Positions 52,801-64,000 of a stretch of DNA of 64,000 bases are shown piece by piece; position 1 is the first letter of the stretch; every line of letters starts with the position of its first letter. Source of the stretch: Dysidea avara (Eukaryota > Porifera > Demospongiae > Dictyoceratida > Dysideidae); NCBI RefSeq assembly GCF_963678975.1, contig NC_089285.1, forward strand, positions 7,798,694 to 7,862,693. Direction: 5' to 3'. A program made the translations under genes and the position numbers. The notes under the pieces were generated by a model that was given only the letters and a program-made list of their open reading frames with translations, was not told the origin of the DNA and ran no database searches.

Positions 52801-55647
52801 CAGAAATGCCTACTATGAATTACCACTGTACCAAGTTCCATTCGTTTACAGTCACTCAATCAGCCAAATACTCATTATGGATGATTTTGTATGAGCCAGT
52901 CTCATTCAAACTGCACTTAAACTTGCCGAAATACACTTTGATTGAAATTTCCAAAACTTGACAATGCAAGAATTATTACTTTCAAATTTGAGTACGAAGT
53001 GGGAAATAGATGCTATTAAGTTAAATGTGGCAGTGTTTAAAATTTGAAATCATCTTCTGAAACATTGTTTCAGGCGTAATAACAAGTGTCCGAAGTTACA
53101 AACATTCACGAAAATTACACACAATTGAATTTTGGAGCATAGCTCCTGAACTGATGGAGATATTATAATGAAACTTGCAGGACGGATGCACCATAGAATA
53201 GGTTTTATCACCGTATGAAATGATTTGCTTGCATGGTGAAGATAGAACATTGAAAACAAAAACTGTCCAAAGTTTGGCACCCACACACTTTTAATAGTAA
53301 CTAAACTGTTCTAAAAATTCTAACCCCCTTGGTGCATTTGCAAACCTTTACATTGGATATATATAGATATAGATTCAAGGTAGAATTCACATTTTACAAA
53401 GTAAGGCATGTAGAAAAACTAGCAAGTAAGACAACTAGTTTAATGCAAAATAGCTTGGCTTTCTTTACATAGCTTGCCTCATAATTAAAATTTAATGAAA
53501 TTAATATAATTATGCTGCAATATACCAATTGGGCTGAAGTATATAATGTCTAACAGTGAATAAATCAAGCCTGTAACCTTAGCTGTTATGGAGTTACACC
53601 TGTATGAAGGCAGGCATCGGTCAGTCAGCAGAAAATTCCACTAAATTAAACCGGTCAGTCAGCACAAATTCCACTGAATTAAATTTCATAGCTACTTGGC
53701 TAGCAACATTTTTGGCTACTCTGAGACTCTAATCATCCCCAGATATGCAGTACTACTGTAGTGTATGATAGTACTACATATCCATACTGTTGAAAATAAA
53801 GTTTTCTTGGATTCTGTGTATAGTGATGACTATCCATTTGTTCATAGCTGCATGACATGTTATCATGATAATACTAATCATGATGTGTGCATGTATATAT
53901 AAAATATATGTGAACTGTTATTTTGGGACTGTGACACTACGTTCTGGCTATTGTATTAACAGGATTATTCATGCAATAACAAAAAATAACTTACCAGTGT
54001 TCCTTGACCAACCATTGCCATTATATAGCTCTAATAGCATTGATAGTTCGTTGGAGTCACATATACTTTTGCCATTATAAATATTTATTTTGGCCAAAAA
54101 TGAGGAGAGTTCATCAAAAATTCCCAAAAGTCTTCCATCGTTATCTGTCATTAGTTCTCCCATCTTCTGAAAACTTGTGTCCTTCATTTCCCATGATCTT
54201 GTTTCTAAACAAAATGCAGGCATACAATGTAACCCTTTGAACTAGCATGTAGCTATAGCTAGCATATAGCTATAGCTAGCATATAGCTATAGCTCACATT
54301 CTCCAAACTCCCCATGAGTGTGGTTTTTAAGGCTCAAATTGTAGCTATTTCATATCAAACAGTAGCCATTTCATGTCATTATATCTACTGTACATGAAGA
54401 ACATTAACGATTTCAGCTCACACATTGATAGTTAGCCATACAGGTGAGAATATATCTGCACAACATTGTAACCAGCTGCTTCAGTGACATTCACTGTGTA
54501 GCACTTTTGTAACACTAAGACCATCCACCTGGTTGTAACCATGGACACAGGGATTATTATAGCGTTAATTATATACAGGATGTCTTGCTATCCTTTCACA
54601 GCAGTAGAAATGCAAACAATAATTGCTTCTTCCTATCAATGTTATGCATTCACCTGGTGGTAGCTACTGTAGCTACAAGAAGTTCAGTCTAATGAATTGC
54701 TTGGACTCTCTACTGTGACATAATTGTAATGGGCTGTATGCACTTAGAAACTTTTCTAAGGAGTAGACTTGTGACATTTTAAATTGTAAATAGTAAGTGA
54801 TTTTTAAAGTGGTGTAAAATGGAGTAAGTAATTATGAAGCCATGTAGCTACTGGATCAGTAAAATCTTACACTAGTGTTGATTGCAGAAACAATACACAG
54901 TTTTAATAATGTTTTGTGTGCCTAGATACACCATGATAATTTTTTTATATAAAGAACATTCTGGTAAACAAAACCTCACCTTTAATCCCAACTTTCTCTT
55001 TCACATCCTTGACAATCCTGGATAGCAGACTATATATAGTTGATTTCCTAGAACCTGTCGACATCGACATTGTGATCCATACAAGAACTGGTTCTGTCCA
55101 GCTTGTTTCTGGGACAGCGACTTGGGCTGGAGACAACATAAAACTGCATAGGATTACAAGCCCGGCCAATATACAACTTGATGGAACTCCAAGAGACTTT
55201 CCAAACTGCTTACAACCCTATGAAGAAAATCTATTTATTCTCTTGGAACATTCTTCCATATACAGCACTAAACACTTACAGATACAAAAATTAAATGAAA
55301 GTAGCTACATGCATGTAATCCTAAGACCGCTGCAGCACAAGTTGCAGTTAGACCTTCGGTGTTGGTCACTGCCGGCTGTGATACACAAAAGCTACTCAGG
55401 GTAGAATATAGGTAGCTAATCAGTAGGTAGCTACATTCTGCTATCTAGTATCCAACGTAGCTAGTTTATGCACAAGTCTATTTTCGCTATTCATGTATTG
55501 TTAACTTACAAGAGAAAGCTTTTTGGGGTAAAGATCCCAATTCACGTCAAAAGGCCAGCATCTCTCCAACCTTCTTCTCGTCTCAGCAGCTTCTGCGCTA
55601 ACCTTCGCTTGGCTGGTAGACACAAATTCCTTCAGTGTGCTATTCAT
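46846..55647 (-). CDS. DUF3987-like P-loop ATPase with basic C-terminal tail
   Basis: Exons supported by phase: 55510-55647 (start), 54980-55217, 53995-54204, 51682-51888, 49767-49880, 48269-48678, 47357-47493 and 46846-46936 (stop). A further exon at about 49966-50033 (KTKQLLPHFLEHYIYKSDM) fits downstream but is one base out of phase with 51682-51888, so a small exon or another boundary is missing between 50034 and 51681. Motifs: PVLVWITMSMSTGSRKSTIY has a Walker-A-like GSRKST; RLLGIFDELSSFL is Walker-B-like; LYNGNGWSRNT, GGFNQPPIARSL, EKGLSQRFMWFFPKP and STGQILRVAACFNML follow the order of DUF3987 helicase/primase-related proteins. The tail PSKKKRAII...KTKKSKE suggests nuclear location. About 540 residues. 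It shares an upstream region of 268 bp with the KDZ gene. The canonical Gly-Lys of Walker A is Arg-Lys here. Confidence 0.75.
47910..48008. repeat. 99-bp MULE-type hairpin MITE with perfect 9-bp target duplication
   Basis: TAGTCTCATGTAGCCAGACA at 47910 mirrors TCTGGCTACGCGAGTCTA ending at 48008; nearly the whole element folds into one hairpin. TATAATGCA at 47901-47909 and 48009-48017 is an exact 9-bp target duplication. Its termini match the 341-bp MITE at 23347-23687, and its interior (CACACAAAAGAAAAAAG) matches the relic at 8470-8545. Lies in an intron of the DUF3987-like gene. Confidence 0.92.
50034..51681 (-). other. Intron of the DUF3987-like gene, with a SINE-like repeat
   Basis: May hide one small undetected exon, because the flanking exons differ by one base in phase. 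Most of 50560-51030 is a dispersed repeat (next entry). The rest is AT-rich with nothing recognised. Confidence 0.4.
50560..51030 (+). repeat. SINE-like dispersed repeat
   Basis: Contains GGTGAACCTATGCATACCGC, GCATCAAAAGAAAGAAATG, ATGCCAAAAGGCACCTCTCG, CGAGTTACGCTTGTCTGAAT and a (CAGT)n run. Its right part recurs at 51985-52100 almost unchanged, and more diverged at about 53555-53660. An older relic of its left part (GGTGAAGCTGCACATACC) may lie near 1475. No RNA-polymerase-III boxes could be assigned with confidence. Confidence 0.55.
51985..52100 (+). repeat. Second copy of the SINE-like repeat, right part
   Basis: Shares ATGCCAAAAGGCACCTCTCG, GACCGAAGTGACACCAAATA, AGCCAGCCGT.ATCGAGTTACG and TCTGAATGCATCAGTCAGTC with 50878-50990, with only a few differences over about 110 bp. 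It starts immediately beside the preceding exon's intron sequence and lacks the left half. Confidence 0.7.
52101..53994 (-). other. Intron of the DUF3987-like gene
   Basis: AT-rich, without recognised coding sequence. A third, diverged SINE-like copy lies at about 53555-53660 (CGGTCAGTCAGCA.AAATTCCACT appears twice in tandem). The minus frames at 53050-53286 overlap and are not supported. Confidence 0.4.
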
Positions 55648-55915
55648 TATGCGCTGTAGCTAACTACAACAAACTAAGACTCAAATGGTTGCAAGAACTT
55701 GGTGATGCAAAGAAATGAGTCAAGCACCCGCGGAAATTTACAGTGAACGTTTACGTCATAATGGGAAGCAAGTCCGGATCGGATACCCTCAGGATCCACT
55801 GTGAAACACTAATGTACTCGTAAATTACCTATGGCGGAAGTTCTTGCGGAAGTTAATTATAAGGAGCCGGAATTCCGACGCGACGTTAAATTGGCCCATT
55901 GATAACCTATCGCCA
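55648..55915. promoter_or_regulatory. Shared upstream region of two divergent genes
   Basis: Only 268 bp separate the start codons of the DUF3987-like gene (55647, minus) and the chosen start of the KDZ gene (55916, plus). It is richer in CpG than its surroundings and includes TTTACGTCATAA (about 55750), close to a CREB/ATF site. No TATA box was evident. Co-regulation of the two genes from one bidirectional promoter is the natural reading, but it is inference. Confidence 0.5.
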
Positions 55916-58900
55916 ATGGATATACTGTGTACACTAGTTCCAAGTGCTGTTGTACGTAGACGGTTAATTTTCGTGTCTGCTGCTTTACCAAAGGAGTATC
56001 CTCTTTATTGGGAGACGGTGGTTAAGTTCGCTACAGGTGACAACCCAGATGTCTTGGAAGAGAGTTTTAAAAGGAAGCTACAAATAGCCTTGCAAAATCT
56101 CAGGACCATTTATCCTGCTGCATTTATATCTGACAGAGAGCTCGCAGAGGAACTGGTGCACATGCAAAAGCGCGACGGAAGCGGAGAGTTGGGCGTGGTT
56201 TTGATTTCCGATAAATCTTCGTGTTTCCAGTGTGGCAACAGTCTTAGACTAAGGTCTGATCGTCCTAGCCAAGTCACGATTTATTCTGAATCAGTGGGTA
56301 CTACTGTTGGAATGCACTACCATAAGTTGTGCAAAAATCCCAAATGTAAAGTTGTACAACACTATGGCTATGTAACTAGTGGGCTGAAATCTGGTGCACA
56401 GTATGATGATAATTGGGCAGACCTCCCATACTTCGTTTCCTCACAAGAGACGGTATTTGAGACAGAATTTTTGAAGAAGATGGACTCAGAGCTTTTAATT
56501 GGGCAATTATCATACAACCAAAAGGCCGACATTTACAACCATTACCAATGCTATGACAGCTTCAAGAAGCGCAACACCAAATTAGATAGTAAAAAGAAGA
56601 GTACAACTTTTCAAAGTGATGAGGTGCTTCTTACAAGTGAAACATGTAAAAGGTTAGTCTGATGCCACATGAAATACAGATCCCAAATAATTTCTAAAGG
56701 AATTTAATTAGACAGTCTGTTATAATACCACTTGTTATGTAAAATGATTACACTAGCATTCTGACTCCTGTTGCTAATAGATATGTATTTAAAGTATCAG
56801 TATAACTTCATTTGCACAGAATTTCCTACTCCAGAGTCTGAAATTATGTTTTGGAAATGATGACAAATCAGTCCTGTTATGTGGTTGGACATACTCAATA
56901 GTACTGTTCTAAATGTGTTCAAACATTAGCCAGATTTTGTAATAAAATAGCAGATGTCCAACAATAATTTCAGGTTCATGAACTGCTTCTACGCCGGAGT
57001 AAACATTTTAGTCATTTTACAAAATTTACTATGGATAACTTTAACTACAAAATTGATTTTCCCAATAACATTTCAGCCCTGCATGCATACATACACAAAC
57101 CATAATTATTTCAATTTGGTACATATAAAATGTGACCTTTACATGTATCACCACTTAGAATTTGCAGTTTCTTGTGTATAATGGGTATTGCTTAGGTGTA
57201 TATAGCTTGTCTAGTAGCAACTCTTATTTATATTTTATATTGACCATTATTGTAGCAACAGAACACCACTTGATAGAAGGAGGCTGGAAAATGCGCATTT
57301 GCGGTTTGCGGTACTTCGTATCCAGAGAAGTTTTCCGGAGGTGTTTAGTGATACAACAATCAAACCAGACATACACTATACCCTGAAAGAAATTAACCCA
57401 AAGCTCTGTTTAGCTTTTAAACAAAGATACTCAGGTTTGTAAGTCAGTATTTATGTATAATGTATTTATTTGCATGTGCAGCTCACAGGTGCTTATATCC
57501 AGGCTGTGGATATGTGCTAGTGATTGACGGAAATATGAAAAACCACAGAGACATATGCTTTGCAAAGAATTCAGGGCACATTGAGTTTATGAATCTTCCT
57601 GGTCAGATAAAGACTGGTTGTATTAATACACCAGCTTACAAAAGCCGCTACTGTGCTGATCATACTTCATTGTCAGGGGCATCAAATGAACAGCCACTTA
57701 AAGTCATTACAGCCAAGAAGACCACACGTGCTGGAATATATTATCAGGTATACAGTAATGATTATTACATTCATAATGATTCATAATGGATAAAGGACAA
57801 TTTGTGACCGGATTTGCAAAAAAGGGTCTTACACACACATCCAATTTACCAACATTGACATCTCATAACTTCAGATTGGAAAAGGCTATTGACTTGAAAT
57901 TTGACCAGTACTAAGTACCAACATAGATTAGTGGATGGAATATTTTTCAGAATGTTATGTTTCTTGAACACTGAGTTATGGTCTTCTGAGTTCACAGAAT
58001 TGGATGTGTGGGGAAGACCCCTTTTCGCAAATTCAACCACTTTTGTTTGACCATTTCAGTCTAAACTCTGTCTGTATCTAACATATTATGCCTCAGCATT
58101 CATTACACATTGATACTTGCATAGATATTAACCAATTATACAAGGTACTTGCCGTGATTTGGTTTACAAACAACGCAGTTTCTAATAATTATAACCAAAG
58201 CAACTGATAGGTTTGGTATTCTATGAGCTATTGGTACAAGTGTGACCTGTACAATATTTTCCACAATATTAGATATATATACATTAACTGGATGGATTAC
58301 AAGACTGGACTGGTTGTTTTGTTTTATTGCTTAACCACGAAGTAACTCACCATGGCACTAAAATTTGTACATTATTTGTTAAATCTCATTGGTAGTATAA
58401 CTGCATAGTTCATTGAAGATAACTTGCCTATTACCAGCACTAATACAAGCACTATGCAATGCAATGCAATTTTTTTATGTACAGCTAAAACTGTAACCAA
58501 AACTAAAGGTTTTTTATAGATTTTACTAAAACTATAACTAAAAGATTTTTACTTTTTAAACTAAAGCTATAATTAATTTCGTTCCACCTGTAGAACGTAT
58601 GTTAACTTATATACATGCAGTGATCTAAGCAACATGGTGTTGTTTTAGTAAGGAGTTTTAGTTTTACTTAGTCTTACGTCGCTAGCTAGTTTCTTCAATG
58701 AGTTTAGTTTTAGTAATTCTTCTTGGTTATAGATTGAGTTATGGTTATATTGCTTGTGTCATTTTAGTTTTAGTTATAGCTTTATTTAAGAACATGAAAA
58801 CCTTTTAGTTTTAGTTATAGTTTAAGTTGTGCATAAGATAGTTTTAGTTATTCTTCCCAATTCTTAGATTTAGTTTTGGCACATATCAAAACATTCTATT

Positions 58901-61900
58901 GGGAGTTGTAAACCGAAGCGGTCTAAACAAAATTTTGCATAACATCAAGTTTTACTATTACATCTTATGAATTATGTAATAAAATAGTTTAAAATCAACT
59001 CCACGTCATTTTGGTATTCATAACTTAGTCAAACCAGTTGGTTGAAAAACCTTGTCGGCAGCCATTATTTCTTCCCCCATTCAAAATACATGGATTTTAT
59101 ACTAAATACAAAAAGCAACCATTAGCACCCATAATCTCTACAGGACATTATACAACAAAATAAAGCCCTTGAATTGCTATGCACGATTCCGCCCGAAGTA
59201 ACCCTCTACTGTTACCATAGTAAAAGTTATTTACTGTTGATTACAACATAATACGTGCCCCCATACAATTTCCTATGGAGAATTTAATTAATCGGGTGGG
59301 AAACCCCAAAAAAGCAATGTGTTACCCTCAACCAAATTCGCTAAACTTGGTATCATTCTACGTATCGACACTTGCTGATTAAGAATCCACCCGAAGTAAG
59401 TGTCTAACTAATTGTTGTACAGAGTTACATTGCAAAACATACGAAAAAACAGTTATTTTCTGCTAAATTATTACTTATCTGAACACATAATCTAGCGATA
59501 CAAGGCTCTATTCTGCCGTTTCTCTTAGTTACTTCACAAACTCCTATATATCACTCGAATCGCCATTGATTAAGGATTCTGATGAGCCATAGTAGATCTC
59601 CGTAAATGAACGTATGCGGAAGTTATGGTGCCGTATTTAGCAGTCGGTATAATTTTTGCGTATTTTTTTATGTTACGGATTTTTATAATGTATGGTAAAA
59701 GTTGACAAATGTTTTGATATGAAATTATTTAGTTGTTTTTTAATTATAGATTTATATGGATTTGCTTTTAGTTATAGTTTTAGGTACCTAAAACATATTT
59801 GTCTTACTAAAGTACTTTTAGTTTTAGTTGTAGTAAAACAACACTAATGCACAGCATGCTGGTATAAGGCTATGTACAAATAAAATAGAAACATTTTTAA
59901 AAGCTGTAAGTTTCTAGCCAGCAATTTTAAAAAGCTATCTCAGAGCTTTAAAATCTGAAACGAACTCAAATCAACTAATCAGTTAGCTGTATGTACGTCT
60001 ACCATGTGAAGCCATTATTGCATGAACTTTAAAAAGTGTTAGAGCAATACCTATGTAAGTCCAGTGGTCCAGTCCATTATTCTAGTCCCATAACTGCATA
60101 TACATAAACGTATTAATTTTGAAATACCACAGTATACCATTTCTTTGCAGGGTCTATGTGGTGCATTTTATACAAAATTAAATGTAAATTCAATAGTGCG
60201 ACAGTGTGTATCATTATGATTGTGCAAAATTAAAGGTTTTATGTGTTGGACCAAATGATAAAGTTACTTGGGAACCAGAATCTAATGTTACTAAAGAAAT
60301 GGTGGAGGACTATAAACGACATGAAGATGATAATGAAGATGACAATAAAGAAGCTGATGATCAAAGCAAAGATCATAGTGCCAAAAGAAGACGCACTGAT
60401 ACAGAGGATGAAACAGTAATGACACAAGGGTAAGAATAAATCCCACCTTGGTGATATTTATGAAAGCAGAAAGTTTATATTGGTTGATAGATATATTTGT
60501 TTGGGCCTGCATGCATTAAGGCGTTGGTAGATGTGTGTGGTTGGTTATGATTTTTTATAACCATAAATTTATTTATTTATTATTTAAATTGCAAGTCATA
60601 AAATGTGTCAGCTTTATCCTACAGTATATGTGACAGTAATACCTTTAGAATAAATTTTCATTGTAATATTAATAAAATTAAGAATCAGCATCAATTAAAC
60701 TTCTTCACACATTATTTGTAGTTAATAGGTATTAATTAAGTATTTGTAGTTGCTTTCTTCATCTATGTAGCAACCCAGTAGTCTTACTATATTTAGCAAG
60801 CAATCAGACCTGTTCTTGGCTGAATCCAACCCTGTTGGTTTGTGTATCACTATGCTATTTTGCTTTTTCTACCAATTGTACTCCATAGTTTTGTTCCAAG
60901 ATAATATCTATTTTGCTCAAAATTAATGGAAATTTTCTACTGTCTAGCTAAACTTTCACCATGTATACGTAGTGACTGTCAGTATGAAATTGCAGTACTA
61001 ATTAAATTGTAGTAGCTCTGTTGTCAGATAAGGAGAAGGTTGTTTTGTCACTTCAAAGTGTGGAACAGCATTTTATTAAATCTCTCTTACTCACCTTCAT
61101 ATAATAATATTAGGTTGGGAACGCAGGAAAAGTTCCTTTTTGCAATGAAGCTAGGGTTTCTAATCTAGTAATGATCATGTTCATGGCTCAGTGGAATTAA
61201 GCCCAAAAGTGTCTTCAGAGCAGCCAATTATGTGTATGTTAGGTTGCTAAGAAATTATTCTACTGATTGACTACTACTGTAACTGATGCCTTCAGACAAG
61301 CATAACTTGACAACAGTTAAGGCTAAGGGCTTACTTTTTCCCTGTTAGACGTCGCTTCATCCTGACTGGTGCAATTTGGCATACTGCAGTACATACAATG
61401 AATGCATCATGGACTTACCTCTTTTGTGTCCCAATGCTTTTGCTGACAGTGTAAGGTGTCGATTCATAGTAGTGCATCACTGTGGCTTCCCATGCAGTAA
61501 ATGTCCATATTATCCATACTAACTGCAGACATGCTCCACACAATCTTGTACTTTGTGACACTGTGTAATGGGCTGAACATAGTACAGTAACTTTCACAAG
61601 TTGATGGTTGGGGCACGAGTGTTTAGATGAGTGAATCTTTCCTATTTTCCATAATTATAGTGACTGGATTGATTGTAGAGGTGGTTCTAATGCTATTCTT
61701 CATTTGTAAAGTGCTGAACAAAAAAAGTGAACCGGAATGACCCATTGACTTTTCACTGATTAATATTATTGGTATGCATGTTCAGATGTCTGGATCCATT
61801 ATTTTGTATGCTTGGGTTCACTAGCTAGTTACAAAGAGTAAACGAAGATAAGTTCATAGGGATGATCACCTATATACTAATGGATATACTTCAGTCTACA

Positions 61901-63944
61901 TCCTTTCATGTCATGACTAGTAGTGATTATATGTTCACTAGTATAATTTATATGGCTGGAGGTGTAGGCAATCACCCTTGTATCTTTACTTTTTATTTCT
62001 ACCATGATCCCTAGCTAAAAAATTCAAAAATTACATTTACTTGTACATATAAATAAGACAATCACATCTATGGTGACTTTAAGTTCTGCTCTACCAGGAA
62101 ACTCATGGATAATGATATGAAGGAAGATAAGTTGAAGTGCAATACTGAGAAGGATAAGAACATGCGTTTGAATCACAGAACAGCAGGTACATATATATAA
62201 CTTTATTGCTAATAAATGTTTAAGGTTGAGAAATTTTGTGCCGATAAAAGAGCAAAATTTTGGTCTATAATTTATCTTCTTTATAATTAGAATATGCCAA
62301 AAATGTTTCTGGACAAGTTAGAGATGTACAAATGTTACCGGGACTGTGCCTGTGAGCACATGGAGTTTGCAAATGTATTTTGTGCCGACTTATTAAGCAT
62401 TGAATTAGAATTAGTTGAACAATTCATGGTCCAAGGATGATTCTACAAAATGTTTCTAACTCCAAACTACATACTATTATATGGTGCACCAACATTCAGA
62501 TTATGGAATGTAGATAACTTGCAATACTTTATTACACGTATATTAGTGAATTTTATGCTAATGTGGCATGTGTGATAAATTTATACAATTTTAGGTGTAC
62601 TTGCAACAATGTGGCCGTGTGGAATCATAACATCACTTAATGAACTGTATTGTTCTGAGTCAATTGGGCTTGTATATGGATACTTGTATGACATGTACAA
62701 TACATTCCCTGATGTCTGCTCCACTATAAGTAAGTTGTTATTATTATAATCAGGAGTGTATGTATTATACAACAAAAAGCACAAAACTCACACTTTGTTA
62801 TGTGATTCTGTGTATGTGTTCCTGCTATAATGATTAATGTAAGCAAAATATAATTATGCAAGGGCTATCATGTCCATTGTACCATAGTAAGACTTTGACT
62901 TCTTGCATCTTTGAGGCAATTGAAGGGGAGGTGATAGAATAATTTTACTGCATCCTTGTCAGTGGTTGATCTAGTTTTTCAGTGGGGGTTTCAGGTTGAG
63001 GAAGTTTTTAATAACTGTCAGGGGCAGATCCAGACTTTATGAAAGGGGAATTCCACTCTGGAATAGTAACTTTAGCCTAGTTTTAAGTCAAAGACCAAAG
63101 AAAAATGCAACTACCCGCTGTTGAATGTCGTAATGGTGATTTCAAAGGAAAAGTATGAAGTTTGGCCAGTAGAAAAAGTCCTAATATAATATATACACTA
63201 TGTATAACTCTTGGTGATGTTATCACCCACACGAATTGTAAATATATTAGGGGAACGTGTGCTATTTTCAGAGGGGGATTTAGCTGTAACTATTGCAACC
63301 CCCCTACACCCACCACTGCTTGCAATTGTACTCTAAAGTAATTTACTTTAAGGTGCTAGGTACTAGTGTATGACTTACTAGCTTAGAGAATGGTGGATGT
63401 GGTTTGTTGATTTGTGGTTAGCTACAAGCCTGTTAGTGCCAATCCAGTTTCCTCCAAGTTCCTTTGTCAAAGAGATTCCAGCTAGACATCAAAATCCACT
63501 CTGCATTATCTGCACCATTTAAGATGTAGGTCTGTAATGAAGCCTTTTACTATTACCACTCTTGACAATAATTGATGCATCATGAATTACAGATAATGGT
63601 TGTATGTGACTGTCTTGCAATAATACTAGTACACACCATTATGTCTCCATACAGTTGTGATCAATTGTCAGACATGCAAAACAAATTAATAAGGCTACAC
63701 ACTATAAACAAGCATAACCATGTAACCCAAATATATTCTATATTTAAATATAGAGTTTATATGTTATGATGATGGATGTCACTTGAGAAAGTATGCCAGA
63801 AACTCCCAACGTAATGAAGTGTCTTCAGCTGCTGCTGCACTGGCTAAGATAGAGATTGTAATAGATAAGCTACACATGAGAGGACATGTTGACAAGTGGT
63901 GTGCTGAAAATTGTGATCCGAACAATTTTGAAGAGCTTAATGAT
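55916..63944 (+). CDS. KDZ-type transposase with cysteine cluster and chromodomain-like segment, 5' part
   Basis: Seven exons: 55916-56652, 57256-57434, 57482-57747, 60197-60429, 62098-62186, 62595-62729 and 63754-63944; phases agree at all six junctions (2, 1, 0, 2, 1, 1) and the 610 codons contain no stop. Exon 1 has a CxC-type cluster (CFQCGNSLRLRS, HYHKLCKNPKCKVV, HYGYVTSG) and LSYNQKADIYNHY. Exon 3 has a second one (RCLYPGCGYVLVIDGNMKNH, LPGQIKTGCINTP, YCADHT). Exon 4 has a chromodomain-like KVTWEPESNVTKEMVEDYK, then an acidic tail and AKRRRTD. Exons 5-7 hold the transposase core: NHRTAG, ATMWPCGIITSLNELYCSES, FICYDDGCHLRKYA with the probable first catalytic Asp, and DKLHMRGHVDKWC. The gene continues past the window edge. 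Start: the first ATG in frame (55916); a longer upstream start or exon is possible. The acceptor of exon 4 is the least certain. Confidence 0.8.
57796..58045. repeat. MITE with terminal inverted repeats of about 45 bp in a KDZ intron
   Basis: GATTTGCAAAAAAGGGTCTT and ACACACACATCCAATTT at the left are matched by AATTGGATGTGTGGGGAAGA and CCCCTTTTCGCAAATTCAAC at the right in reverse complement. It fills the start of the 2.4-kb intron after exon 3. Confidence 0.7.
58480..59850. repeat. TTTTAGTTATAG-rich element with a further insertion
   Basis: The left side (58480-58575) is rich in CTAAAACTATAACTAAAAG and the right side (58630-58870 and 59740-59840) in its complement TTTTAGTTATAGTTTTAG, so the ends form inverted low-complexity arms. 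Between about 58900 and 59640 lies unrelated sequence with its own repeated phrase CC.CCCGAAGTAA (near 59190 and 59385). No reading frame. Confidence 0.45.
60430..62097 (+). other. KDZ-gene intron with a MITE fragment
   Basis: No exon recognised. 61925-62015 (ATGTTCACTAGTATA, GGAGGTGTAGGCAATCACCC, TTTCTACCATGATCCCTA) is one arm of the palindromic MITE family seen at 1210-1435. Confidence 0.5.
62960..63318. repeat. hAT-end-like MITE
   Basis: CAGTGGTTGATCTAG...CAGTGGGGG at 62960 and CCCCCCTACACCCACCACTG ending at 63318 are imperfect inverted ends of the CAGTGG type used by hAT elements. A second such terminus, CAGGGGCAGATCCAGAC, at about 63020 suggests one relic inside another. No clear 8-bp target duplication. 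Intron of the KDZ gene. Confidence 0.45.
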
Positions 63945-64000
63945 GTAAGTTATATGAATTGTATGACGTTATTAATATACAAATGCCAAATTTCCATCTG

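Overview
The window looks like nuclear DNA of an early-branching animal, most likely a demosponge such as Amphimedon queenslandica (inference). It is AT-rich. Its genes are split into short exons by introns with GT..AG ends. It carries animal gene families (SMIM14, NUDT18, ankyrin) and is packed with short inverted-repeat transposons. No bacterial gene layout, rRNA, tRNA or CRISPR array was seen. Gene models were built by hand from reading frames, splice sites and intron phase; nothing was searched against a database.

Layout. 1-4.0 kb: 3' part of a minus-strand ankyrin-repeat gene in which each visible exon encodes exactly one 33-residue repeat; its introns hold palindromic MITEs. 5.3-8.0 kb: complete five-exon plus-strand SMIM14 gene (98 aa). 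8.1-18.5 kb: two tandem minus-strand NUDT18-like Nudix hydrolase genes, each with seven exons, with patchy near-identity that suggests gene conversion. 20.0-22.6 kb: a decayed two-gene ISL2EU-type DNA transposon with a plus-strand THAP/DDE transposase facing a minus-strand THAP-YqaJ-PHD gene, the latter split by a LINE tail. 23.1-24.3 kb: nested MITEs. 24.3-29.2 kb: a decayed hAT transposon holding a TTAA-flanked piggyBac-type MITE. 31.9-33.0 kb: an LTR-retrotransposon fossil. 33.2-35.3 kb: Mutator-like transposase remains. 35.9-38.7 kb: a decayed LINE with a restriction-like endonuclease. 42.7-46.4 kb: two unrelated tandem-repeat arrays (137-bp and 60-bp units).

46.8-64.0 kb is the most unusual part. 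Two intron-rich genes stand head to head about 268 bp apart. The minus-strand gene (46846-55647) encodes a DUF3987-like P-loop ATPase with a Walker-B-like motif and a nuclear-localisation-like tail. The plus-strand gene (55916 to beyond the window) encodes a KDZ-type transposase with a cysteine-cluster N-terminus and a chromodomain-like segment; all seven of its exons seen here join in phase with no stop. The pair may be the two halves of one very large intron-bearing mobile element, or a transposase domesticated with an ATPase partner. This is inference, but it is the best candidate for an undescribed system.
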